This document shows positions 45,226 through 53,981 of a stretch of 64,000 bases of DNA, in pieces (within the stretch, counting starts at the first letter, position 1; each line of letters begins with the position of its first letter). The notes under the pieces are model-generated. The model saw only the letters and a list, made by a program, of their open reading frames with translations, had not been told where the DNA came from and ran no database searches. Source of the DNA: Paenibacillus sp. L3-i20 (lineage in GTDB: Bacteria; Bacillota; Bacilli; Paenibacillales; Paenibacillaceae); the NCBI RefSeq assembly GCF_022180385.2, contig NZ_BQME02000001.1, positions 2,779,636 to 2,843,635 of the forward strand, written 5' to 3'. The translations under genes and the position numbers were made by a program.

Positions 45226-46590
45226 TTATCTTGCTGCAGCTGCAGCTTTCTCCATACGCTCGCCCCACTCAGCAGGTGTAATACGTTTGTCAAGCAATGC
45301 GATGATGGAGTCTTGAAGTGCTTTTTCTACATCTGCATTAACGATTAGTGCAGGTGCTACAACTAGCTCAGTGCTATTAAAGTAATCCATTGCTGTTTTT
45401 ACAACTGGACCAGCAGAGGACGTGCTAAGATCAGCTTTGACGTTCATAATAGCGCCTGTCATCTCAGCCCAATCTACTGCGTATTTCTCAGTGAAAATAA
45501 ATTGTAGGAACGCTTTAGCAGCTTCTGGATTTTTTGCTTTCTCAGCAATTGCAACGGATGCTGTGTAAGGGATTGCTACATATTTTTCGCCTTTATCTTG
45601 CATGATGGATGGAATGAAATCAAATTCGAAACCAGCTGGAACATCTTTGATCATTTCGTTCTCAAGCCACAAGCCATTAGGAATAAATGCTGCTTTGTGC
45701 TGTAGGAACGCCATTTGGGAATCAGTATGGTTAAGTGCGATTGAACCCGGGTCAACTAGTCCTTTGTCACGCATTTGAACAACTTTATCTAGCGCTTTCA
45801 TAATCGGTTCGCTTTTGAATACACCTTCTTCTAAGCTAGCCATTCTGGAAATGATAGAGCCGTCGTTACCGTTTTCAGATACGATTGCGGAGTTCAGTAA
45901 GCCTCCGTTAATGTAATAAGGATATACGCCTGTGTGAATGTAAGGGGAAACGCCTGATGCTTTAATCTTTTCGCTTACTGCTAGGAAACTTTCGAAATCA
46001 GTTGGTTTTTCCCAACCTTGCTTAGCGAACCAAGCTTTATCGTAGAAAGTTCCCCATGAACCGAATACGAGAGGCATTGTGAAGTTTTTGCCAGCGTAAT
46101 CAGTCGGTTGGCCGATTGCGATGTCTAGAAGAGCTTTGCCATCTTTGTTTTTAGCTTCTTTCAGAAATTCAGTCATATCAAGCAGTTGACCATCGGTTAC
46201 CATTTGAGCTTCGTTTGAGCCTGCACCATCGATATAAACGAAATCTGGAGGTGTGCCTTGAATCCAGCGTGGTCTCATTTGCTCGTTAATTTGTGATCCT
46301 GCTGTTTGTGTTACTTTTAAGTTTGGATTAGCTTTTTCGAATTCAGAGACTACATGTTTCCACCATTTGTCACCATATCCGCCAACGAAGTATTGAATTT
46401 CGAATTCGCCGGTTAATCCTTCGGTTGCTGCAGTTGGCTCTGAGGAAGTTGTAGCTTCAGTTTCCTTAGGTGCTTCAGTTGCTGCTGGCTTTTCTGTTTC
46501 TTTATTTGCACCTGAGCAAGCAGCAAGCATACTAACCGCTAGTAGCAGTACTAACGTGATTATTACTGATTTTTTCTTCACATTTGTCAT
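45226..46590 (-). CDS. ngcE: NgcE-like GlcNAc/chitobiose-binding lipoprotein
   Basis: 454 residues. The lipoprotein signal ends at LLAVSMLAAC (lipobox LAAC), then comes a Thr/Glu/Ala-rich spacer. The mature protein follows the pattern of NgcE-type amino-sugar binders: IQYFVGGYGDKWW, RPRWIQGTPPDFVYIDGAG, FGSWGTFYDKAWFAKQGWEK, IKASGVSPYIHTGVYPYYI. That points to N-acetylglucosamine or N,N'-diacetylchitobiose from chitin. Start ATG after AAGGGGAG. An antiterminator-type leader (46701-46767) stands upstream, linking it to the PTS regulator next door. Confidence 0.85.
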   Translation of the reverse strand: MTNVKKKSVIITLVLLLAVSMLAACSGANKETEKPAATEAPKETEATTSSEPTAATEGLTGEFEIQYFVGGYGDKWWKHVVSEFEKANPNLKVTQTAGSQINEQMRPRWIQGTPPDFVYIDGAGSNEAQMVTDGQLLDMTEFLKEAKNKDGKALLDIAIGQPTDYAGKNFTMPLVFGSWGTFYDKAWFAKQGWEKPTDFESFLAVSEKIKASGVSPYIHTGVYPYYINGGLLNSAIVSENGNDGSIISRMASLEEGVFKSEPIMKALDKVVQMRDKGLVDPGSIALNHTDSQMAFLQHKAAFIPNGLWLENEMIKDVPAGFEFDFIPSIMQDKGEKYVAIPYTASVAIAEKAKNPEAAKAFLQFIFTEKYAVDWAEMTGAIMNVKADLSTSSAGPVVKTAMDYFNSTELVVAPALIVNADVEKALQDSIIALLDKRITPAEWGERMEKAAAAAR

Positions 46591-46700
46591 CGTTTAATCT
46601 CCCCTTAACATGAGTTGGTGGTCCATAAGATCTATCCATACTTCAGTTTTTTATTGGTTACAATCTCAACTGCGATCACGATCCCCCTTTCTAGAGAAAT

Positions 46701-46752
46701 AAAAAAAGGACATTAGAAACGAAGCAAAAAATAGCTTCGATAACTAATGCCC
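46701..46752 (-). terminator. Regulated terminator before the ABC importer operon
   Basis: On the minus strand GGGCATTAG...CGAAGC pairs with GCTTCG...CTAATGTCC around an 8-base loop, followed by TTTTTTT. Its 5' arm shares GGGCATTAG with the antiterminator target just upstream, so the two structures exclude each other. Confidence 0.8.
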
Positions 46753-46767
46753 TTTCGGTAACACATT
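46746..46767 (-). promoter_or_regulatory. Antiterminator (RAT) RNA element before ngcE-like gene
   Basis: On the minus strand AATGTGTTACCGAAAGGGCATT folds as AATG/CATT, internal loop TGTTA, CC/GG, and a GAAA tetraloop. It is the RAT-type target bound by BglG/GlcT-family proteins (GTGTTAC...GGGCAT). Its core is the same as that of the element before the PTS gene. Confidence 0.75.
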
Positions 46768-46863
46768 ATCGTGAGTTGTTATTTTGTTTTACGATGCAAT
46801 GTTATAAAATTTTAACTTTTATGTCAATCATTATTTTTAAAATATGTGAAATTAATTTTTATA

Positions 46864-47703
46864 TTATAGCTGTTCACGCTGATTTAGACGTTCGATATGA
46901 AGAGTAAGGAAGCCGATTTCATCGTCAGGAACAGGCTTTTTGAGCTGTTCTTCTAACAATCGGGATAGAGTTAAAGAATAGTTGTAAGATTGTGGATATT
47001 CGATTTTTATTTTTTGGAGCAACGGATTTTTAATATGTGCTTCTTTTCTAATGCGGTCGATAAGTCCCTTGAGATGAGAGATGAAACGGATGGAGGAGAA
47101 GGAGTCATTAAATTGCAGACCCATAACTTTGGCCTCATCCATTACTTTTGCTACAAGTCTAACGACAGCTAACGTCTCTGTTCCGCGTTCTCGGTTGCGC
47201 GCTCCATGGAAATGCATCGCAAGGAAGGAAATTTCATCATCAGGAAACTTTGCATCAAGTTTTTGATTCAAGTAATTAACGGCTTCGGCGGCGGCCTCAT
47301 ATTCTTCCTTATACATCAGTCGGATTTCGTAAGCGAACGGATTAGTAATAAGCACACCTCTACGGCAACGTTCAATAGCAAAGTTAATATGATCGACTAA
47401 GGCAGCATGAATTGTCTCAGAGAATTCGCCCTCCAGTCGCTGCTGGGCCATCGCAATAACTTCTTCCGTTATTCCTACAATTCGAGTATCAACATTGTTT
47501 AATATTTGCTCGTAATGTTCAATTGTCTCCATAGTGTGCAAGAAAAACTCCTGTGAAATTTCTTTTTCCACCACATTCATACCAGGCTGCTTCTTAAAGC
47601 CGATTCCTTTTCCGAACACAATAGAATTTTTACCGGAGGATAGTTTGGTCATCACTACATTGTTGGAAAGCACGTGGATAATCCTTCTTTCAATTGCGGC
47701 CAT
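46864..47703 (-). CDS. BglG/GlcT-family PRD antiterminator
   Basis: 279 residues. Residues 1-55 are the RNA-binding CAT domain (VLSNNVVMTKLSSGKNSIVFGKGIGFKK). Two PRD domains follow: PRD1 with LVDHINFAIER and DDEISFLAMHFHGA, PRD2 with SSIRFISHLKGLIDRI and DDEIGFLTLHIERL, which carry the regulatory His residues phosphorylated by the PTS. It binds RAT hairpins in nascent RNA when its sugar is present. Its ATG follows the stop of the PTS gene directly, with the binding site inside the PTS gene, so the two are translationally coupled. Both candidate targets are in this locus. Confidence 0.88.
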   Translation of the reverse strand: MAAIERRIIHVLSNNVVMTKLSSGKNSIVFGKGIGFKKQPGMNVVEKEISQEFFLHTMETIEHYEQILNNVDTRIVGITEEVIAMAQQRLEGEFSETIHAALVDHINFAIERCRRGVLITNPFAYEIRLMYKEEYEAAAEAVNYLNQKLDAKFPDDEISFLAMHFHGARNRERGTETLAVVRLVAKVMDEAKVMGLQFNDSFSSIRFISHLKGLIDRIRKEAHIKNPLLQKIKIEYPQSYNYSLTLSRLLEEQLKKPVPDDEIGFLTLHIERLNQREQL

Positions 47704-49203
47704 CTACTTACCTCCTGTTCTAGTTGCGTTCAATTTAATTAGTTTCTGAATCTCTTCTTTGATTAGCTCGGAATCTGTGCCGAATACGACATGTACACTG
47801 TCTTTGCCAATTCGTATAATGCCTGCAGCACCGAGCTCTTTAAGCGCATGATCTTGTACATGATTTGGTTCTTTTAGTGTCAGACGAAGTCGCGTTATAC
47901 AAGCATCGATGTCTATAATATTTTCGTTGCCACCGATAAATTCCAACACTTCAGCAGCTTTTTGTGTCATTAATTTTGGACTTGTAGTTCTTGAAATAGG
48001 CATAGCATTACTAATAATCGGAATGTTTGCTAATACGGGATTTTCAATATTGTCAGGCATTCGTCCGGGTGTAGCGAGATTAAATATACGAATAAATAAA
48101 TAAAATATGAAATAATAAATGATGAAATAGGCTATGCCTACAGGGAATATAAGCCACGGATTAGAGGCTTCATTCCAGTTAATAGCAAGATCGATGAAGC
48201 CAGCAGAAAATCCAAATCCCATCTTTACCTCTAGTATATACATAATCATCATAGAGAGCCCAGTTAGTAGAGAGTGTACAACAAACAGGGATGGTGCTAC
48301 TAGCATGAAAGCGAATTCAATTTGCTCTGTAATGCCGGTAAGAAAAGAGGTGAAAGCACCACTTAACATAATGGACATAATGACTTTACGGTTTTCTGGT
48401 TTTGCACATTTGATCATTGCAAAAGCTGCACCTGGTAATCCGAACATCATAATTGGAAAAAAACCTGTCATATACGTTCCAGCAGTAGGGTCACCGGCAT
48501 AGAACCTTGCAAGATCACCTTGTACAATTTTGCCCCCGGCCTCTGAAAATTCACCAAGTTGGAACCAAAGAAGATTGTTAATAATATGATGCAATCCCGT
48601 TGGAATGAGCAGGCGATTAATGGTTCCGTAGAGAAAAGTACCAATGCCGCCGGTTGATTCTAACCAAAGTCCAAACACTTGAATCGTTTCTTGTATAGGC
48701 ATCCAAATAAATCCTAATGCTCCGCTTAGAACCGTCATCGTTATACATGTAATGATCGGAATAAACCGTCTACCTGAAAAAAAACCAAGCGCTTGAGGCA
48801 ATTGTATATCTTTAAATCGGTTATAGAGATAAGCGGTTATGCCCCCCGTAATGAGGCCTCCAAGAACGCCCATCTGGACATTTGCATCTGCTAAATCATT
48901 GGTATGTATAACTTCAAATGTTCGCATAACCTCTTGAAATACTAAATAACCAACTGCGGCAGATAAAGCTGCAACACCTTGTCCTTGCGTGAGACCAATG
49001 GCGATACCGATAGCAAAAAGAAGGGGGAGGTTGTCAAAGATTGCTCCGCCAGCTGCCTCGCAAATTGCCGCTAATCGAATGAGGAATGGTTCATCGAATT
49101 CGATCTTGCCAAATCGAAATAGTATAGCAGCGGCAGGCATAACCGCAATGGGAATCATTAATGAACGACCAATACGCTGGATGTAACTCAATTTGCCCAT
49201 CAC
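47704..49203 (-). CDS. nagP: PTS permease IICB, N-acetylglucosamine type
   Basis: 499 residues. EIIC spans residues 1-385 with about ten membrane segments. IPTGLHHIINNLLWFQLGEF, DLARFYAGDPTAGTYMTGFF and PIMMFGLPGAAFAM match NagE/NagP-type GlcNAc transporters rather than the glucose type. EIIB is C-terminal, with phosphocysteine in ACITRLRLTL near residue 434. No EIIA is fused, so a general IIA (as for Glc/Nag) would be needed. It imports and phosphorylates GlcNAc. A promoter, RAT and terminator precede it. Confidence 0.85.
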   Translation of the reverse strand: MMGKLSYIQRIGRSLMIPIAVMPAAAILFRFGKIEFDEPFLIRLAAICEAAGGAIFDNLPLLFAIGIAIGLTQGQGVAALSAAVGYLVFQEVMRTFEVIHTNDLADANVQMGVLGGLITGGITAYLYNRFKDIQLPQALGFFSGRRFIPIITCITMTVLSGALGFIWMPIQETIQVFGLWLESTGGIGTFLYGTINRLLIPTGLHHIINNLLWFQLGEFSEAGGKIVQGDLARFYAGDPTAGTYMTGFFPIMMFGLPGAAFAMIKCAKPENRKVIMSIMLSGAFTSFLTGITEQIEFAFMLVAPSLFVVHSLLTGLSMMIMYILEVKMGFGFSAGFIDLAINWNEASNPWLIFPVGIAYFIIYYFIFYLFIRIFNLATPGRMPDNIENPVLANIPIISNAMPISRTTSPKLMTQKAAEVLEFIGGNENIIDIDACITRLRLTLKEPNHVQDHALKELGAAGIIRIGKDSVHVVFGTDSELIKEEIQKLIKLNATRTGGK

Positions 49204-49219
49204 CCCATTTTATGCTAAT

Positions 49220-49260
49220 AAAAAAAGAGCGCAGCTCAAGAACAACATCCCTTCTTGAAC
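49220..49260 (-). terminator. Regulated terminator before PTS gene
   Basis: On the minus strand GTTCAAGAA pairs with TTCTTGAGC around a 9-base loop, continuing weakly outward, then a run of T. It follows the RAT element directly. Confidence 0.75.
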
Positions 49261-49261
49261 T

Positions 49262-49284
49262 AATGCCCTTTGTAGGTAACACGT
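49262..49284 (-). promoter_or_regulatory. Antiterminator (RAT) RNA element before PTS gene
   Basis: On the minus strand ACGTGTTACCTACAAAGGGCATT matches the other RAT at GTGTTACC and AAAGGGCATTAG. CCT/AGG closes a small loop. The 3' part leads into the terminator stem. Confidence 0.75.
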
Positions 49285-49309
49285 CCATTTTTATGAATAT
49301 TCACAAAAA

Positions 49310-49339
49310 ATTATACCTTTTACGACTTTCATTTGTCAA
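49310..49339 (-). promoter_or_regulatory. Sigma-A promoter of the amino-sugar locus
   Basis: Minus strand TTGACA (49339-49334), 18-base spacer, TATAAT (49315-49310): perfect -35 and -10 hexamers. A TGAATATTCA palindrome overlaps the expected start point (about 49294-49303) and could bind a repressor. Confidence 0.85.
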
Positions 49340-49347
49340 AACAAAGT

Positions 49348-50259
49348 TTAATTTACAGATAGAGTAGTAGTATTTTTTGGCTTGTCTGAACCATATCGAA
49401 TGAACAGCCAAACCCCAAATAGAATGAACACGCCAGCTCCCAGTTGATAGCCGGTTAAAGATTCTTTAAGAAGTACCCAAGCAAGTAAGGAGGCGATAAC
49501 GGGCTCCCCAAGGACAGCCATAGATACAGCAGTGGCATTCATATATTTAAGCAGCCAGTTAAACAGGTAATGGCCAAATAATGTTGGTACGATTGCTAGC
49601 AGCCAGAAGATGCCCCATTCGCTAGAGTCATAGCCTGTAAAAGCATTTCCTTTGATTACATTATAAATAGCTAAAGCAGTGGCAGCGATGGCAAATACCC
49701 AGAAGTTATAGGCGAAAGCGCCCATATTTTCTCGAAGGCCTTTACCGATAAGCATATGTATGGCAACTGCAATTGTCCCAAAAAAGGATAATATGTCACC
49801 AAGTAATGCTGTGCCAGACATAGTGAAATCGCCTGCTGCAATAACAATAGATCCAGTAATGGCGATTGCCATACCCAATAACATCATTTTGTTAGCCTTT
49901 ATCTTATATATCCAATAGGAGCCCAGCATAACGAGGACAGGTTCAAGTGTAAGAATAACCGTCGAACTTGCGACCGTTGTATAGTTAAGCGATGCCATCC
50001 ACAATAAGAAATGCAAGCCTAACATAACGCCGGAAGCGGTAATGAGTCCCCACTGACGAGGAGTTAAGCTAAATAATTCGCGCCGATATTTCCATACAAA
50101 CGGTAGTAGTAATAGATTGGTTAAATAAAGTCTGTACATAGCTGTAACTGCGACATCCGCATCTGACCATTTGACAAAAATAGAGGAGAAGGAGATCGCA
50201 ACAATTCCAATAATATATAATAGTTCATATCCGCTGAAGCTCTTCATGCTGCGATCCAT
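49348..50259 (-). CDS. EamA/DMT-family transporter
   Basis: 303 residues, ten transmembrane helices in two EamA repeats. YIIGIVAISFSSIFVKWSDAD opens the first; the second ends with AVSMAVLGEPVIASLLAWVLLKE, the family hallmark. A metabolite or drug exporter of unknown substrate. Confidence 0.83.
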   Translation of the reverse strand: MDRSMKSFSGYELLYIIGIVAISFSSIFVKWSDADVAVTAMYRLYLTNLLLLPFVWKYRRELFSLTPRQWGLITASGVMLGLHFLLWMASLNYTTVASSTVILTLEPVLVMLGSYWIYKIKANKMMLLGMAIAITGSIVIAAGDFTMSGTALLGDILSFFGTIAVAIHMLIGKGLRENMGAFAYNFWVFAIAATALAIYNVIKGNAFTGYDSSEWGIFWLLAIVPTLFGHYLFNWLLKYMNATAVSMAVLGEPVIASLLAWVLLKESLTGYQLGAGVFILFGVWLFIRYGSDKPKNTTTLSVN

Positions 50260-50278
50260 CGACGCTTACTCTCCCGAC

Positions 50279-51091
50279 TTATAATTGTGATGTTTCGTCT
50301 TTATCTGTGTTATTTACTTTAGCTGACTTAGAAGCAGGTTGCTCTTTCTTGACAAGCTCCGCTTCAAAATAGCTCTTCATCTCCGCTGCTTTCCGCGGAT
50401 CATCCAAGGAAATCTTGTCTTTGAGTACATGTTCTACGTACGATTCCCATGTCGGTACTATTTTCTGAGAGCGCAGTAATCGGATCGCATTTTTAATTAA
50501 TCTTCTTTCTTTCGCATTCGTGTACATATCTTTGTAGTGCTGCGTTTTTCCGAAATCGAGTTCTGCAAACACTGCTCTAAAAATATCCGCAGTCATACGA
50601 GCATCATCAAGTGCTCGATGGGCGGCACCTTCTGATGTAAGTCCTAATTCTTTAAGAGCGCCTTCAACGCTGACATCATTCGTTAGTCCTTTGACACGTA
50701 AAAAACCTTTAAGCAGATCGAAATAAGGGGTCTTCATCCAATAAGCATCATCAAGCTTATGCATGCGTGTGTCTAACACGATTCGTTTCATATCTTCGCC
50801 GCCCCAAGTAATAATGAGAGGATCTTCACTTCGACTCAGCCATGTTAAGAAATCGCCAATTACTTTTGGAAAGCTTGATGCAGTATCGATAGATTGTTGA
50901 GGGATACCCGTTTTTTTCTGTATAAAATGATTCAGCTTGGAGAAATAAACTGGCTTTACGAAAGCAGTAAATTCGTCAACAAGTTGAAGGGAGGCGTCTA
51001 ATCGTGTCGCTCCAATTTCAATAACTTCCATCGGCAAATCACTTGCAAATTTACGTCCATTAAATTCAATATCCAATACAATATAGTCCAA
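50279..51091 (-). CDS. DEDDh 3'-5' exonuclease (sporulation KapD-like)
   Basis: 270 residues. The TTG at 51091 has GGAGGT 7 bases upstream and gives DYIVLDIEFNG, so it is preferred over ATG at 51127. Exo I VLDIEFNG (Asp and Glu), Exo II near WGGEDMKRIVLDTR and Exo III AHRALDDARMTADIFRAV (His and Asp) form the DEDDh site. The Lys/Glu-rich C-terminus is about 80 residues longer than a bare exonuclease domain. It resembles B. subtilis KapD-type proteins; a role in RNA or DNA end trimming is likely, not proven. Confidence 0.78.
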   Translation of the reverse strand: MDYIVLDIEFNGRKFASDLPMEVIEIGATRLDASLQLVDEFTAFVKPVYFSKLNHFIQKKTGIPQQSIDTASSFPKVIGDFLTWLSRSEDPLIITWGGEDMKRIVLDTRMHKLDDAYWMKTPYFDLLKGFLRVKGLTNDVSVEGALKELGLTSEGAAHRALDDARMTADIFRAVFAELDFGKTQHYKDMYTNAKERRLIKNAIRLLRSQKIVPTWESYVEHVLKDKISLDDPRKAAEMKSYFEAELVKKEQPASKSAKVNNTDKDETSQL

Positions 51092-51263
51092 GTAGATAAC
51101 CTCCGGTATAAGACTCGCAACATCCATTCTAACAGATATTTGTCCAAATTGCGCATTATAGAATTCGTTAACGCGTTGGGACTTTTTAGGAAGGGAGTTA
51201 GTATGGTTTTGGAAAACGGAGGACGATAAGTAAATAGCCAGCTCTGTTCGGAGACTGGCTATT

Positions 51264-51563
51264 TTATGAGTTATATTTGCTTGAAGATAGTAGGCAACTT
51301 ACTGGGTATGGTTTTTTGCGAATAAGGATTAGTCCTATATATAGAAGCAAACCTATTATAGGTAACAGAATAACAATATATTTGCTACCCCAGCCGTCAG
51401 CTTGACCAGTCGAATTGAAATGAATAGGAATACTTTGAGGCATGTCTGACCAGCACAGAAAGAAATAAACGGTTGATGCAACGATAGCTGCTATTCCTAA
51501 TAGATCTAATAGAAGTTCACTTCTTGTTCGAGTTAGTTTAATAATGGGGCGTTCATTCATCAT
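51264..51563 (-). CDS. DUF1648 membrane protein
   Basis: 99 residues. LDLLGIAAIVASTVYFFLCW is the first helix, MPQSIPIHFNSTGQADGWGS the DUF1648 motif, then IVILLPIIGLLLYIGLIL the second helix. Function unknown (the domain occurs in SdpI-like proteins). ATG at 51563 or 51560. Confidence 0.75.
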   Translation of the reverse strand: MMNERPIIKLTRTRSELLLDLLGIAAIVASTVYFFLCWSDMPQSIPIHFNSTGQADGWGSKYIVILLPIIGLLLYIGLILIRKKPYPVSCLLSSSKYNS

Positions 51564-51683
51564 TTCACGGCTCCTCTAGATGAGAGATAGCGTACGTTAA
51601 TAGTTGTCAGAATAGGTTTTCGGGGTTAGAATGATACTTAAGTTTTTTGAGCAGCTTTAATCAAGAAAGAAGGGTTCATCACG

Positions 51684-52907
51684 ATGAGTACAACTAAGTC
51701 TATACCAAGCTCCAATGCTATCCCTCGTTCCAAAAGATTATGGATCGCCATTATTTTAGGAACAATCGCTAGTATAGGGCCGCTTTCTATCGATATGTAT
51801 TTACCAGCATTGCCTGCTCTTGCAGGTGAACTTGGCGCTTCTGCTTCTATTACACAGTTAAGCTTAACTGCCTGTTTGCTTGGTATTGCGCTTGGACAAT
51901 TAATTGTTGGTCCAATTAGTGATGTTCGTGGACGGAAAATGCCGCTCATTATCGGAATTTCCATCTATTCCATTGTATCACTTTTATGTGTTATTGCACC
52001 CACGATTTGGACTTTTATTGCGTTGCGTTTTGTACAGGGACTTGCAGGGGCGGCAGGCATCGTTATTGCCCGTGCTAGTGTGCGGGATTTATACTCTGGG
52101 GTTGAATTGACGAAGTTTTTTGCTTTGCTTATGTTAGTAAATGGTGCTGCGCCAATTCTTGCTCCGATACTAGGTGCAGAAATTTTGACTTTTACATCTT
52201 GGAGAGGTGTATTTGCAGTACTAAGTGTGTCCGGCTTGCTAATGCTTGCAGCAATTATATTCGGACTTAAGGAAACATTGCCTGTAGAGCGGCGTTCGCG
52301 CGGTGGAATTGGGAATACACTTCGAACTTTCCGCACGTTGGCTAGCGATTCCAAATTTATGGGTTATGCCATGACTTCAGGGTTTATGATGGCAGCTATG
52401 TTTGCTTACATATCGGGGTCATCCTTTGTACTGCAAGAAATGTATGGAGTATCTCCGCGTACGTATAGTTTCGTCTTTGGCTTGAATGGAATAGGGATTA
52501 TATTGACTAGTCAAATAGCGGGGAAGCTAGCAGGACGCATCGAAGCGAGAAAGTTGCTAGGAGGCGGACTTACGATGGCGGCGACTGGTGCAATCATTTT
52601 GCTTATTGCAGCAGTACTGAAGCTTAGCTTGCCTATTGTCATTATTGCTTTTTTCTTAGTTGTATCCAGCATCGGCGTCATCTCGACAACGACAACTTCA
52701 TTAGCATTGCAAGATCAAGGACAATCTGCGGGTAGTGCGTCTGCACTGCTTGGTATGCTTTCATTTATTTTCGGCGGGGCTGCTGCTCCATTAGTTGGCT
52801 TGGGCGGGGAAGCTACAGCAGTACCGTTAGCTATCGTAATTTTATTGCTCGTAAGTACTTCATTGGGTTGTTTTTTCTTCTTAACGAGGATGAAGCGAGG
52901 ACACTAA
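51684..52907 (+). CDS. Bcr/CflA-type multidrug efflux MFS transporter
   Basis: 407 residues, twelve helices. GPLSIDMYLPALPALAGEL at the start is characteristic of the Bcr/CflA subgroup, and GPISDVRGRKMPLI and RFVQGLAGAAGIVIARASVRDL are major-facilitator motifs. Likely a proton-driven exporter of drugs or small peptides. Monocistronic with a terminator. Confidence 0.87.
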   Translation: MSTTKSIPSSNAIPRSKRLWIAIILGTIASIGPLSIDMYLPALPALAGELGASASITQLSLTACLLGIALGQLIVGPISDVRGRKMPLIIGISIYSIVSLLCVIAPTIWTFIALRFVQGLAGAAGIVIARASVRDLYSGVELTKFFALLMLVNGAAPILAPILGAEILTFTSWRGVFAVLSVSGLLMLAAIIFGLKETLPVERRSRGGIGNTLRTFRTLASDSKFMGYAMTSGFMMAAMFAYISGSSFVLQEMYGVSPRTYSFVFGLNGIGIILTSQIAGKLAGRIEARKLLGGGLTMAATGAIILLIAAVLKLSLPIVIIAFFLVVSSIGVISTTTTSLALQDQGQSAGSASALLGMLSFIFGGAAAPLVGLGGEATAVPLAIVILLLVSTSLGCFFFLTRMKRGH

Positions 52908-52972
52908 TCGCTAACTGATTGAATGGATTGTAGCTAATTGAATAAGATTGATGTTTAGATGAACAATTAGTG

Positions 52973-53019
52973 AGAACTGATGCAAGGAGAAGGAAGTACT
53001 CTCTTGCATCAGTTCTTTT
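52973..53019 (+). terminator. Terminator after MFS transporter
   Basis: AGAACTGATGCAAG pairs perfectly with CTTGCATCAGTTCT around a 16-base loop, followed by TTT. Confidence 0.85.
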
Positions 53020-53093
53020 GCGTTACATATAATGCTACTACGAGTGATGGGCGAATGTTAGCTCATGTTACTTATAGAGTTCATGTATCTGTA

Positions 53094-53768
53094 TTACGTA
53101 CGGGCAACAAAAACAGTGAATGCATACTGCTTATACACACAATCGACTTCCGGGAATCCGGCTTCACGCAGCCATTGTAGCTGTACTTCTAATGTTGCAC
53201 TTTGATCCAGCGCTCTCCGTTTTTTGGAAGCATCAATTAAGGATTCTGCTAACCCGCTTGCGCGTACAGCTTGTTCCCATAATGCAAAATTTTCTTGTTC
53301 GATTGCGGCCGTAGCACCTAATGCTTGATCCGCGTTAACAAAAACTCCCCCCGGATTAAGATGTTGCACTATTTTTCGGAATAATATTTGCTTATCTTCA
53401 TGGGATAGATGATGTATGGAAAGAGAAGAAACGATTGCGTCATATGTTGTGTCAAATGGGCATGCCACATAATCAGCTGTAATAAAAGTTGCATGCTCGT
53501 TGCCTGATAAACGTTGCTTTGCTTGCAATAGCATATCTTCACTGAAATCGATTAGGGTCATTCGTGCATCAGGAAATTTGTTCAGCATCATAGCAGAAAG
53601 AAGCCCTGTTCCTGCACCCAAATCTAGTATAGCGGGTGCGCTTTTGGTGATATTCGTCCATGTTACTGCCGCTCCGTAAAAGTCATTAAAACATGGTATT
53701 AAACTGCGACGCTGGATGTCATAATCCTTTGCACCTTGATCGAATAGATCCTTAACAACATTGTTCAT
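53094..53768 (-). CDS. Class I SAM-dependent methyltransferase
   Basis: 224 residues. LDLGAGTGLLSAMML (motif I), MTLIDFSEDML (acidic loop) and the VSSLSIHHLSHEDKQ post-II region are the class I fold. Substrate unknown; the closest look is to the YrrT/UbiE-like small-molecule methyltransferases. Confidence 0.8.
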   Translation of the reverse strand: MNNVVKDLFDQGAKDYDIQRRSLIPCFNDFYGAAVTWTNITKSAPAILDLGAGTGLLSAMMLNKFPDARMTLIDFSEDMLLQAKQRLSGNEHATFITADYVACPFDTTYDAIVSSLSIHHLSHEDKQILFRKIVQHLNPGGVFVNADQALGATAAIEQENFALWEQAVRASGLAESLIDASKKRRALDQSATLEVQLQWLREAGFPEVDCVYKQYAFTVFVART

Positions 53769-53845
53769 ATTAACTCCTCCTTTTCTATTTGTTCCATCTT
53801 ATTCCATATACGATTATTAAGGAAATATATAAAACTTATATACTT

Positions 53846-53862
53846 TATAGTTTAAAACTATA
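53846..53862. promoter_or_regulatory. TATAGTTT-A-AAACTATA palindrome
   Basis: Eight-base perfect arms around one base, lying between the divergent methyltransferase and aldolase genes. It could be an operator for either. No matching regulator is adjacent. Confidence 0.4.
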
Positions 53863-53981
53863 AAAAGTTTCTTGTATATTAGGTGAACAGATTGAAGGGT
53901 GGTCCGAAAAAGTCTATAATGAGCCGTAGGTTAAGTACGATTACAAACAATTATTTTGAAGTAGGAAAGAGGGGTTCAAAC

